DNA of 16,931 nt, taken from NCBI GenBank assembly GCA_036518635.1, contig DATDMT010000198.1, positions 1 to 16,931 of the forward strand, read 5' to 3'. The DNA is from AWTP1-18 sp036518635. Lineage in GTDB: Bacteria > Pseudomonadota > Gammaproteobacteria > Burkholderiales > Rhodocyclaceae. Positions 1 to 7,085 of this stretch are shown piece after piece (positions within the stretch are counted from its first letter, which is position 1; every line of letters begins with the position of its first letter). A program made the position numbers and the translations under genes. The notes below the pieces were generated by a model. The model saw only the letters and a list, made by a program, of their open reading frames with translations. It was not told the origin of the DNA and ran no database searches.

Positions 1-587
1 ACGCCGCCGTGATCGAGATCGACCTGGCCGAAGTCACCGAGCCGATCCTGGCCTGCCCGAACGACCCGGACGACGTCAAGCTGCTGTCCGAAGTCGCCGG
101 CGACAAGATCGACGAAGTCTTCATCGGCTCCTGCATGACCAACATCGGCCACTTCCGTGCCGCCGGCAAGATCCTCGAAGGCAAGTCCGACATCCCGACC
201 CGCCTCTGGATCGCCCCGCCGACCAAGATGGACGCCCTGATCCTGACCGAAGAAGGCTATTACGGCGTCCTCGGCAAGTCCGGCGCACGCATGGAGATGC
301 CCGGCTGCTCCCTGTGCATGGGCAACCAGGCGCAGATCCGCAAGGGCTCCACCGCGATCTCCACCTCCACCCGTAACTTCCCCAACCGCCTCGGCATCGA
401 CACCCGCGTCTATCTGGGTTCCGCCGAACTGGCCGCCATGTGCGCCCTCGCCGGCCGCATCGTGACCAAGGAAGAGTACATGGAGCAGATCAAGCTGGTG
501 AATGCAAAGGCCGCCGACGTCTACCGCTACATGAACTTCGATCAGATCGCCGATTTCGTCGAAATCGCCGACACCGTCACCATGTAA
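1..587 (+). CDS. acnB: Aconitate hydratase B, C-terminal part (5' truncated by window)
   Basis: This is the last 194 or so residues of bifunctional aconitase B / 2-methylisocitrate dehydratase, a [4Fe-4S] enzyme of the TCA cycle that isomerises citrate and isocitrate in the cytoplasm. The cluster-binding cysteines are visible: IGSCMTNIGHFRAAGK (Cys codon 132-134) and GCSLCMGNQA (Cys codons 306-308 and 315-317), at the spacing known for AcnB. The STRNFPNRLG stretch and the tail ending DQIADFVEIADTVTM are also typical of the family, which is usually about 860 residues. The reading frame is open to base 1 and the start lies outside the window. The stop TAA is at 585-587, with a strong terminator 43 bases later. 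I see no frameshift or missing ligand, so the visible part looks intact. Confidence 0.96.
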   Translation, partial: AAVIEIDLAEVTEPILACPNDPDDVKLLSEVAGDKIDEVFIGSCMTNIGHFRAAGKILEGKSDIPTRLWIAPPTKMDALILTEEGYYGVLGKSGARMEMPGCSLCMGNQAQIRKGSTAISTSTRNFPNRLGIDTRVYLGSAELAAMCALAGRIVTKEEYMEQIKLVNAKAADVYRYMNFDQIADFVEIADTVTM

Positions 588-630
588 ATTTTTTTCAGAG
601 ATCGCCGGGTCTACCGATCTGGCTTTCTTA

Positions 631-660
631 CGCCTCCGGCCACAAGCCGGGGGCGTTTTT
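631..660 (+). terminator. Rho-independent terminator of acnB
   Basis: A 10-bp stem (CGCCTCCGGC at 631-640 and GCCGGGGGCG at 646-655, with one T-G wobble) closes a 5-base loop and is followed directly by TTTTT (656-660). It sits 43 bases after the acnB stop codon. It separates acnB from the cyclase, which therefore needs its own promoter. Confidence 0.82.
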
Positions 661-763
661 CATTGTGGGGATCGCGCGGCATACCTCTCGAGCCGAAGTT
701 CGCCGGCGCAGCGGCCATCTCCGGGGCATACAATTGCCGCAGCCTCCCGACCGCCTGCCTCCC

Positions 764-2641
764 ATGACCGACCGCGACGAAGCCGCCCCCACCCTGCCGG
801 CAGCACCGCAAGCCACCTGGCGTGCGCGCCTGCGCCCCGCGGCCTGGCCGATCAGCGTCAAGCTGAGCGTGGCCCTGATGCTGACCGCGCTGCTGCCGAT
901 GGTGATCGCCGGCTATCTGAACCTGCAGGCCAGCCTGACTCGGGTCGAAGCGGCCGAGGCGCGCAATCTGGAACAACTCGCCGCCACCACCGCGGGCCGC
1001 ATCGACCAGTTCATCCGCGACAGCAACCACATCCTGTCCTACTTCGCCTGGAGCGACGAGGTGATTCGCCTGGTCACCACCGAAGCCGGACGCGGCCCGG
1101 TCGAGGAAAAAATGCGCCGCCTGTTGAGCGCCAACGGCGACGCCGAACTGTTGATGGTGCTGGATCAAAAGGGCACCGTCGCGGCGGCGAGCAAGGCCGA
1201 ATACGTCGGCCGCAACCTGGCCTTCCGCGAGTATTTCCGCGAAGGCATCGCCGGCCGGGAATTCCTCTCGCACCTGGAGGTCGGCACCGCCAGCGGCAAA
1301 CCCGGCCTTTATCTGGCGCTGCCGGTGCGGGCCGGCAACGGCCTGATCGTCGGCGTCGCGGTGATGAAAATGCGCGGCCAGGCTATCAGCGGCATCGTCG
1401 ACGCCTCACGCAACGAACTGCGTACCGCCTTCCTGATCGACGGCGACGGCGTCATCATCCACCACCCCGACCGCCGTTCCCTGTACCACAGCCTGGCGCC
1501 GCTGCCTCCCGAAATCCTGAAGCAGATCGTCGAAGAAAAGCGTTTCGGCGTAGACAAGGTGGAAAGCCTCAATCTCACCGGCTTCTGGGACAAGGTGCGG
1601 GATTCCCAGGTGCCGGGCCATGCCGATTACCTCTCGGCCCTCGACGGCGAGGAAAAGATCGCCGGCTTCGCCCGCATGGACAGCCTCGACTGGGTGGTGG
1701 CGATCAGCGAGCACAAGAAGGTCTTCGCCCGCCCGCTCGCCGAGCTGTATGCCAATGCCCTATGGAGCGCCCTGGCGGTGGGGCTGCTGTTCTGCGGCAT
1801 CGCCCTGCTGTTCGCCCAGGTCTTCCTGCGCCCGATCCGGCGCCTGAGCAGCGCCGCCGAGGCGATGCAGCGCGGCGACTATGCCCAGGCGCCGATCAAC
1901 CAGGCCGGCGAGGACGAGTTGGGCGCGCTGGCCAAGACCTTCAACGCCATGCTCGCCGGGGTCAAGGAGCGGGAACGGGAGCGCGACATTTTCGGCCGCA
2001 TCGTCTCACCGGAAGTACGCGAGAAGCTGCTCTCCGGCGAGCTTGGCCTCGGTGGCGAGAACCGCCGTGTCGCGGTGCTGTTCTCCGACATCCGCGACTT
2101 CTCCACCCTGTCCGAAAAAATGAGCCCGCAGGACGTGGTCGCCATGCTCAACGACTACCTGACCGAGATGACCGCCGCGGTGCGGCCCTGGGGCGGCTAC
2201 GTAAACAATTTCATCGGCGACGCCATCGTCGTGGTGTTCGGCGCACCCGCAGGCCGCGCCGAAATCGAATGGTGTGCCGTCGCCGCGGCGCTGGACATGA
2301 AGCAGCGCTTGGAGTCCGTCAACCAGCGCCGCACCGAGCTGGGCGACGTCCCCCTGGCGACCGGAATCGGCATCAGCACCGGCAAGGTCGTCGCCGGCCA
2401 GGTCGGCTCCCTCGAACGTTTCCTCTACACCGTCATCGGCGACGCGGTCAATGTCGCCGCGCGCCTCGAAGCAATGACCAAGGAAGTGGCGGGCAATCCC
2501 ATCCTGATCAACGCCGCCACCTATGAAGGCATCCGCCACCGCGAAGATGAACTGGTCGTCGAAGACCTGGGCGCACGCCCGGTCAAGGGCCGCGCCGAGC
2601 CGGTGCATGTGTACGGCGTGCATGGGCATCGGGTGACGTAG
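764..2641 (+). CDS. Membrane class III adenylate/guanylate cyclase (dCache-HAMP-cyclase)
   Basis: A 625-residue inner-membrane signalling enzyme expected to make a cyclic nucleotide in response to a periplasmic ligand. Order of parts: cytoplasmic N-terminus, TM helix at about 33-53, periplasmic dCache-like sensor at about 54-320, TM helix at about 332-353, HAMP at about 354-405, and class III catalytic domain from about 430. The two metal-binding Asp are D442 (FSDIRDF) and D486 (FIGDAIVVVFG), 44 residues apart as usual. Transition-state residues are N563 and R567 in GDAVNVAARLE. The position that is Lys in ATP-using enzymes is Asn482 (GGYVNNFIGD), and the second specificity position is T556 (YTVIGD), so the substrate is uncertain. 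I chose the ATG at 764 because the frame otherwise runs back through the terminator into acnB. No clear Shine-Dalgarno precedes it. A TACAAT at 729-734 resembles a -10 box but lacks a good -35. Transcribed alone. Confidence 0.93.
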   Translation: MTDRDEAAPTLPAAPQATWRARLRPAAWPISVKLSVALMLTALLPMVIAGYLNLQASLTRVEAAEARNLEQLAATTAGRIDQFIRDSNHILSYFAWSDEVIRLVTTEAGRGPVEEKMRRLLSANGDAELLMVLDQKGTVAAASKAEYVGRNLAFREYFREGIAGREFLSHLEVGTASGKPGLYLALPVRAGNGLIVGVAVMKMRGQAISGIVDASRNELRTAFLIDGDGVIIHHPDRRSLYHSLAPLPPEILKQIVEEKRFGVDKVESLNLTGFWDKVRDSQVPGHADYLSALDGEEKIAGFARMDSLDWVVAISEHKKVFARPLAELYANALWSALAVGLLFCGIALLFAQVFLRPIRRLSSAAEAMQRGDYAQAPINQAGEDELGALAKTFNAMLAGVKERERERDIFGRIVSPEVREKLLSGELGLGGENRRVAVLFSDIRDFSTLSEKMSPQDVVAMLNDYLTEMTAAVRPWGGYVNNFIGDAIVVVFGAPAGRAEIEWCAVAAALDMKQRLESVNQRRTELGDVPLATGIGISTGKVVAGQVGSLERFLYTVIGDAVNVAARLEAMTKEVAGNPILINAATYEGIRHREDELVVEDLGARPVKGRAEPVHVYGVHGHRVT

Positions 2642-2692
2642 GGGTATCCGGCGCTTCATTCCTGCCAACCGTTTCGCGTGAAGTAATGCTGC

Positions 2693-2718
2693 AATGACGC
2701 GACCATAGGCGTCGTTTT
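2693..2718 (+). terminator. Possible weak terminator after the cyclase
   Basis: A GACGC/GCGTC stem (2696-2700 and 2709-2713) with an 8-base loop can be extended by A-T and G-T pairs at its foot, and it is followed by GTTTT. It lies about 50 bases after the cyclase stop codon. The stem is short and the T-run is only four bases, so this is tentative. Confidence 0.35.
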
Positions 2719-2835
2719 GAACGTATCAAGCTTTTGCGGCTGCAAACGGCCGCGTCAGACTGATTGCGACCGAACAATTTTTAGTTGCGCTGTCTGCATG
2801 CGAATTAGCGCGCCTGACTCGTAGGAGACGGCCTC

Positions 2836-3744
2836 ATGAAAGCCCGGAAGCTATATGTGATCGGCAACGGCTTCGATCTATGGCATGGCATTCCGTCCAG
2901 CTTGGCCGAGTTTAAACAGTACGTCCAAGCCACCGACCCCGACATTTACCGAGAAGTCGAGGACTATCTTCCCACTCAGGATGACTGGAGCGACTTGGAG
3001 CGGGCTCTGGCCGACATGGACGTGGATGCGCTGATCGACAACTTAGGGCAATTCATGAGCTCGTATGGAGCCGAAGACTGGAGTGATGCGGGGCATCACG
3101 ATTTTCCGTACGAAGTGCAGAACGCCATTGAGCGCCTTTCCACCGGCCTGCGACTGAGATTCGCTGAGTGGATTCGAAAGCTGCCAATCCCCACCCCGAT
3201 AACAACTCAAAAGCGGCTCGCCGCTCTGAGTAACGATGCGGTGTTCTTCTCATTTAACTACACCAATACGCTGGGCTCGCTGTACGGAGTGCTTCCCGAG
3301 AAAATCCTGTTTATCCACGGCTGTACCGAAGTGGCAGACGGGGATTTTGTACTGGGCCACGCCTGGCATCCGCAGACCCGAAGGTCGCTGAATGATCGCC
3401 CCGACATCGAGGATATGGACACGCGCTTGATGGAGGCAAACGACATCATTGACGAGTACTTTTCTGCGACGTTCAAGCACTCGGCCGACCTTATCGCCCA
3501 GCACCGGGGCTTCTTTGACGCCTTGACCGAGATCGAGCAGGTGATCGTGCTCGGCCACTCATTATCAGATATTGATGCGGCCTACTTCACAGCCCTACTA
3601 GAGCAGCGCAGTGTCGCGGAAGCCGCTTGGCTCATCGCATGTCGTTCCCTTGACGAATGGACCGAAAAGCAATTGCTGCTCACGAAACTGGGTATCAATC
3701 CCAGCAAGGCTTTTCCGGTTACCTGGGACAGCGGCTGCCTCTAA
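2836..3744 (+). CDS. AbiH-family abortive infection protein
   Basis: A 302-residue protein of the AbiH family (bacteriophage abortive infection), named after a lactococcal phage-resistance gene; the biochemical activity of the family is poorly defined. Family signatures are visible: the N-terminal LYVIGNGFDLWHGIP at residues 6-20, which looks like a nucleotide-binding loop, a central FFSFNYTNTL followed by ILFIHG, and a C-terminal VIVLGHSLSDIDAAYF. The length fits an intact member. The start ATG has a good ribosome site (AGGAG at 2823-2827, 8-base spacer). No signal peptide or membrane helix is seen, so it is probably cytoplasmic. The gene is visibly more AT-rich than its neighbours and uses rarer codons such as TTA and CTA, which suggests horizontal acquisition. 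It stands alone and converges on the RCC1 gene. A defence role is inferred from the family only. Confidence 0.87.
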   Translation: MKARKLYVIGNGFDLWHGIPSSLAEFKQYVQATDPDIYREVEDYLPTQDDWSDLERALADMDVDALIDNLGQFMSSYGAEDWSDAGHHDFPYEVQNAIERLSTGLRLRFAEWIRKLPIPTPITTQKRLAALSNDAVFFSFNYTNTLGSLYGVLPEKILFIHGCTEVADGDFVLGHAWHPQTRRSLNDRPDIEDMDTRLMEANDIIDEYFSATFKHSADLIAQHRGFFDALTEIEQVIVLGHSLSDIDAAYFTALLEQRSVAEAAWLIACRSLDEWTEKQLLLTKLGINPSKAFPVTWDSGCL

Positions 3745-3887
3745 CTTCATCGATCTGGCCTGCCAGAGAACAGGTGCTAGTGAACGTCTGGTAACGCTAC
3801 TGACCAAGTATCGGCAGTAGTTTCGAAGGGCGGTTGACGCGGCAGGGCATCTGCACCACCCGCTGCCACCGGCGAGCAAGCAAAAGC

Positions 3888-6797
3888 TTACTTCTTCGGA
3901 ACCTCCAGCTTCGGCACGTCGAGCTTAGGCAGTTCCAACTTCGGCACCTCCAGCTTCGGCGCATCCGCCTTGGGTGCTTCCACTTTCGGCACCTCCAGCT
4001 TGGGCGCTTCGGGAATCGCCGGTAGCGGCGGCAGCGGCGGCAGTTCCGGCATGGAGAACAGCGCTTGCAGGGCCTTCAGCTTGTCGGGAATGAACTTGAG
4101 CTGACCCAGCAACAGCGCCCACAGGTTCCAGCCTGCGGGCTCCGTCACCGCCACCGGCAGGGCCTGGTTCTTGGCTCTGCCGTCGCCCAATTGGCCGGCG
4201 CCGTTGTTGCCCCAGGCCATCTTGATGCCGTCGGCCTTGAGTGCCAGGGTGTGGCCGTCGCCTGCCGAGACGCCGATCACGTCGGCGATCAGGGCCACCG
4301 GGACCGGCACCGTGGTTGCCTTGGTGGTGCCGTCACCCAACTGGCCGTAGGTGTTGTCGCCCCAGGCCATCAACAGCCCGCCTTCCAGCAGCACCAGGGC
4401 ATGCTCGCCGCCGGCCGCCACCAGTTGAGCCTTGGCCAGTTTCGGCACCGGCTGGGGCCGGCGAGCCTCGTCGATGCTGCCGTTGCCCAATTGCCCGCTG
4501 TTGTTGCGGCCCCAGGACCAGACCGAGCCGTCGGCGCGGATCGCCAGCGTGAAGGCGCCGCCCGCGGCCATCGACAGTACGCCGTTCAAGCCCGCCACCT
4601 CGACCGGCGTGATGCGGCTGGTCAGGCTGCCGTCGCCGAGTTGGCCGTGGGCATTGTTGCCCCAGCTCCACAGGGAGCCGTCGTTCTTAAGCGCCAGCGA
4701 GAAGTCGCGCCCGGCGGCGATCGCCTTCACATCCGCCAGGCCGGCCACCCGGACCGGGTTGGGGCGATCCACCGAAGTGCCATCGCCGAGTTGCCCGTTG
4801 TTGTTCATGCCCCAGGCCCAGACGGAGCCGTCTTCCTTCAGCGCCAGGTTATGCCAGCCGCCCGCCGCCACCTCGCGCACGTCGCTCAGACCCGCCACCG
4901 CCACCAGGCCGTCGTGGGGCTGGGTGCCGCCGTCGCCCAACTGACCCTTGTCGTTGTCGCCCCAGGTCACCACCGTGCCGCCGAACATCAGCGCAACGCT
5001 GTGGTACATGCCGGCCGACAGGGAGACCATGCTCTTCAGGCCGGCAATCGCCGACTGATCGCGCTGGGTGGCGCGGCTGCCGCTGCCGACCTGGCCCAGG
5101 GAATTGTCGCCCCAGCCGCTGACCGTGCCGTCGTATTTCAGGCACAGGCTGTGCGCAGCGCCGGCCGCCAGGCGCGGCATGATGAAGATGGTCTTGTTGA
5201 TCCGGCTGGTCTGCTTCTGCGGCGTCGCCGGGTTGTAGTTGGCGTTCCCCGGCTGTTGCGCGGCGATGGTGCAGATGCCCTCCTTGACGCCGGACAACAT
5301 ATCCCCGGCGACGCCGCAGACTTCCGGCGTCATGCTGATGAAGGTCGGCGCCAAGCCGGAACTGGTGGCGGCGCGCAGCTTGCCCTGGCTGCCGACGATG
5401 ACCAGGGGCGCGGTTCCGAAACTGATGGTCTGGCTGCCCTTGCCGACGGCCAGTTGCAGCGTCTCGCGGGGGGCCGCACGGAAATGGCCGCTACCCGGCT
5501 GCTCGGCGACGATCCGGCATTCGCCCGCCTGCAGGGCATTGATCAGGTCGCCGCTGGCGCTGCAGATGGTGGGCGTGGTGCTGGAGAGATTCACCGCGAG
5601 GCCAGCCGAGGACAGGGCGGCAATCCGCACCCGCTGCCCCACCGCGAGGGGCGGAATCGCACCGAAGCCGATGCTCTGTTCCGCATCCATCTCGCTGCCG
5701 CCGAGATTCAGCTCCCCCTGCACCGGGCGCGGCGACAGCACATCGGCACCCCACCGGCCGTCTCCCGCCTGGCCGGAGTAGTTCCAGCCCCAGGCCAGCA
5801 CCGCGCCGTCGGCCTTCAGCGCCACGACATGGCCGCCCCCGGCGGCCAGCGACACCACATCACTCAACTCCGGCACCGGTGCCGGCGCGGCATGGCTCGT
5901 CGCGCTGCCGTCGCCGAGTTGGCCGTGGGCATTCGCGCCCCAGGCCCAGACCGTATGGTCGGCCTTGAGCGCAAGGATGAAGCCGCTCCCCACCGCGATG
6001 TCGACGACGCCGTCCACGCCCTCGACCTTCGCCGGCTTCATGCCGCCGCCCCAGGCCCAGACGCTGCCATCGGCCCGCAGGGCAGCGGTTTGATTGCCGT
6101 TGGCGGCAATCGCAATCACCCCGTCGAGATGCTTCACCTTCACCGGAATCAAGCGGGGCAGCGTGCTGCCGTCACCGAGCTGGCCCTGGGCGTTCTCGCC
6201 CCAGGCCCACACCGTGCCGTCGGATTTCAGCGCAACGCTATGGTCGTCACCCGCGGCCAGCGCAATCACCCCGGACAGCGCGGTCACCGCCACCGGCTTC
6301 GGGCGCGCCACCTTGCTGCCGTCGCCCACCTGGCCGGAGACGTTCTTGCCCCAGGCCACGACGCCGCCATCGGCCTTGAGGGCCAGGCTGTGCCAGCCCC
6401 CGGCGGCAATCGCAACGATGTCCTTGAGGTCCGGCACCGGCAGCGGGCTGAGTTGCGGCTTGAGGGAGCCGTCGCCCAGTTGCCCATTCGGATAGTTGCC
6501 GCCCCAGGCCATCAGCGTGCCGTCGGACTTGAGCGCCAAGCTGTGCTCGCGCCCCGCCGCCAGGGCGGCAATGCCGGTGAAATCCGGAATGACTTCCGGC
6601 GCCAGGCGGTAGTCGGTGCTCTTGATGCCCAACTGGCCGCTGGCGTTGTCGCCCCAGGCGGCCACCGTGCCGTCAGATTTGAGCGCCAGGGTTTGGCCGT
6701 AGCCGGCCGCCACCGTGGGCACCACGGCATGGGCCGACGCAGCACAAACCGCGGCAAGCAGCGCCAGCAAACGAATGAGGTAAGCGCCCGGCATCAT
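3888..6797 (-). CDS. Secreted double RCC1 beta-propeller protein with Ig-like insert
   Basis: A 969-residue exported protein. Residues 1-24 form a signal peptide (hydrophobic LIRLLALLAAVCA, likely cleavage after SAHA). Residues 25-367 hold seven RCC1 repeats of about 50 residues, each with the pattern AAG..HSLALK.DG.V.AWG.N..GQLGDG; the fifth is shortened to 37. Residues 372-535 are two Ig-like repeats, each with two cysteines (pattern ISFG.. / TP.IC / G.C.I.A.QPG). A second set of seven RCC1 repeats spans about 540-886. The rest is a tail with a hydrophobic patch, a proline-rich stretch, and seven PK-x-x-x pentapeptides. RCC1 propellers have seven blades, so this reads as two full propellers, probably for binding a protein or surface ligand. 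I start at the first of two ATGs (6797), because upstream codons run through a transposon-like element and the signal peptide begins here. No clear Shine-Dalgarno is seen. Function is unknown; a link to the eCIS genes is only positional. Confidence 0.9.
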   Translation of the reverse strand: MMPGAYLIRLLALLAAVCAASAHAVVPTVAAGYGQTLALKSDGTVAAWGDNASGQLGIKSTDYRLAPEVIPDFTGIAALAAGREHSLALKSDGTLMAWGGNYPNGQLGDGSLKPQLSPLPVPDLKDIVAIAAGGWHSLALKADGGVVAWGKNVSGQVGDGSKVARPKPVAVTALSGVIALAAGDDHSVALKSDGTVWAWGENAQGQLGDGSTLPRLIPVKVKHLDGVIAIAANGNQTAALRADGSVWAWGGGMKPAKVEGVDGVVDIAVGSGFILALKADHTVWAWGANAHGQLGDGSATSHAAPAPVPELSDVVSLAAGGGHVVALKADGAVLAWGWNYSGQAGDGRWGADVLSPRPVQGELNLGGSEMDAEQSIGFGAIPPLAVGQRVRIAALSSAGLAVNLSSTTPTICSASGDLINALQAGECRIVAEQPGSGHFRAAPRETLQLAVGKGSQTISFGTAPLVIVGSQGKLRAATSSGLAPTFISMTPEVCGVAGDMLSGVKEGICTIAAQQPGNANYNPATPQKQTSRINKTIFIMPRLAAGAAHSLCLKYDGTVSGWGDNSLGQVGSGSRATQRDQSAIAGLKSMVSLSAGMYHSVALMFGGTVVTWGDNDKGQLGDGGTQPHDGLVAVAGLSDVREVAAGGWHNLALKEDGSVWAWGMNNNGQLGDGTSVDRPNPVRVAGLADVKAIAAGRDFSLALKNDGSLWSWGNNAHGQLGDGSLTSRITPVEVAGLNGVLSMAAGGAFTLAIRADGSVWSWGRNNSGQLGNGSIDEARRPQPVPKLAKAQLVAAGGEHALVLLEGGLLMAWGDNTYGQLGDGTTKATTVPVPVALIADVIGVSAGDGHTLALKADGIKMAWGNNGAGQLGDGRAKNQALPVAVTEPAGWNLWALLLGQLKFIPDKLKALQALFSMPELPPLPPLPAIPEAPKLEVPKVEAPKADAPKLEVPKLELPKLDVPKLEVPKK
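3891..4004 (-). repeat. PK-rich pentapeptide repeat tail of the RCC1 protein
   Basis: The last 38 codons encode seven units of PK-[L/V/A]-[E/D/A]-[V/A/L] followed by PKK (units such as PKLEV, PKVEA, PKADA). The 15-base period is visible in the DNA as recurring CTTCGGCACCTCCAG-like blocks. The alternating Lys/Glu and regular proline suggest an extended, charged stalk or wall-interacting tail. The function is not known. Confidence 0.75.
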
Positions 6798-6807
6798 GCT
6801 CGGCTTA

Positions 6808-7029
6808 GAGCCTATTTCAGTAGGTGGAGTGGTGTGCGCCGGAGTGGAATCGGGATGGGATGCAAGGCGCAGGGGCGCAGCGATGTTCAACACCTCGCAA
6901 GCCCCTGCAACGCGGCAGACCGCCCGATTACGCCCGGCCCGAAGGGTTGTGGCCCGAACATCGAACTCAAATTCGTCACTGCCGTTGTCGGGCCGCAACG
7001 CATGCCGCTCTGCCTACTGAAATAGGCTC
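6808..7029. mobile_element. MITE-like element with 17-bp perfect terminal inverted repeats
   Basis: GAGCCTATTTCAGTAGG at 6808-6824 is exactly inverted as CCTACTGAAATAGGCTC at 7013-7029, and the similarity continues inward to about 34 bp with mostly transition differences. TTA flanks both ends (6805-6807 and 7030-7032), as a 3-bp target duplication would. The 222 bp inside have no convincing gene. Size, inverted ends and a 3-bp TNA-type duplication fit a non-autonomous derivative of an IS5-group element; that family call is inference. It fills most of the 275-base gap between the DUF4157 gene and the RCC1 gene and ends 10 bases upstream of the RCC1 start codon, so it probably changed how that gene is transcribed. 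Confidence 0.65.
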
Positions 7030-7048
7030 TTAAGCAGCCCCCATCGGC

Positions 7049-7085
7049 GTATGGCAGGCGGATGCCCATCGCTTACCTGCCATAC
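7049..7085. repeat. Inverted repeat spanning the end of the upstream DUF4157 gene
   Basis: GTATGGCAGG (7049-7058) is perfectly inverted as CCTGCCATAC (7076-7085) across a 17-base loop, which itself holds a small GATG/CATC hairpin. One arm is the last codons of the DUF4157 gene and the stop codon lies in the loop. There is no T-run on either strand, so it could be an RNA-stabilising or Rho-dependent 3' structure rather than an intrinsic terminator. It could also be chance. Confidence 0.4.

Noticed and set aside
729..734. TACAAT as the -10 of a cyclase promoter
   Set aside because: No acceptable -35 lies 16-18 bases upstream. Kept only as a remark in the cyclase entry.
440..763. N-terminal extension of the cyclase frame overlapping acnB
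   Set aside because: The extension is Arg-rich, crosses the acnB terminator hairpin and has no family match. The ATG at 764 precedes a normal short cytoplasmic tail and the first TM helix.
3838..3870. Stem-loop as a terminator between the convergent AbiH and RCC1 genes
   Set aside because: The GGCAG/CTGCC stem is short, bulged and without a T-run on either strand.
6798..6998. 67-codon upstream extension of the RCC1 frame
   Set aside because: It lies almost wholly inside the inverted-repeat element and would bury the signal peptide.
4065..7025. A very long plus-strand open frame (about 986 codons) opposite the RCC1 gene
   Set aside because: It is the antisense of a highly repetitive GC-rich gene. 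Its translation is His/Arg/Gln/Gly-rich without domains, and it runs through the transposon-like element. The minus-strand frame has a signal peptide and clear RCC1 repeats.
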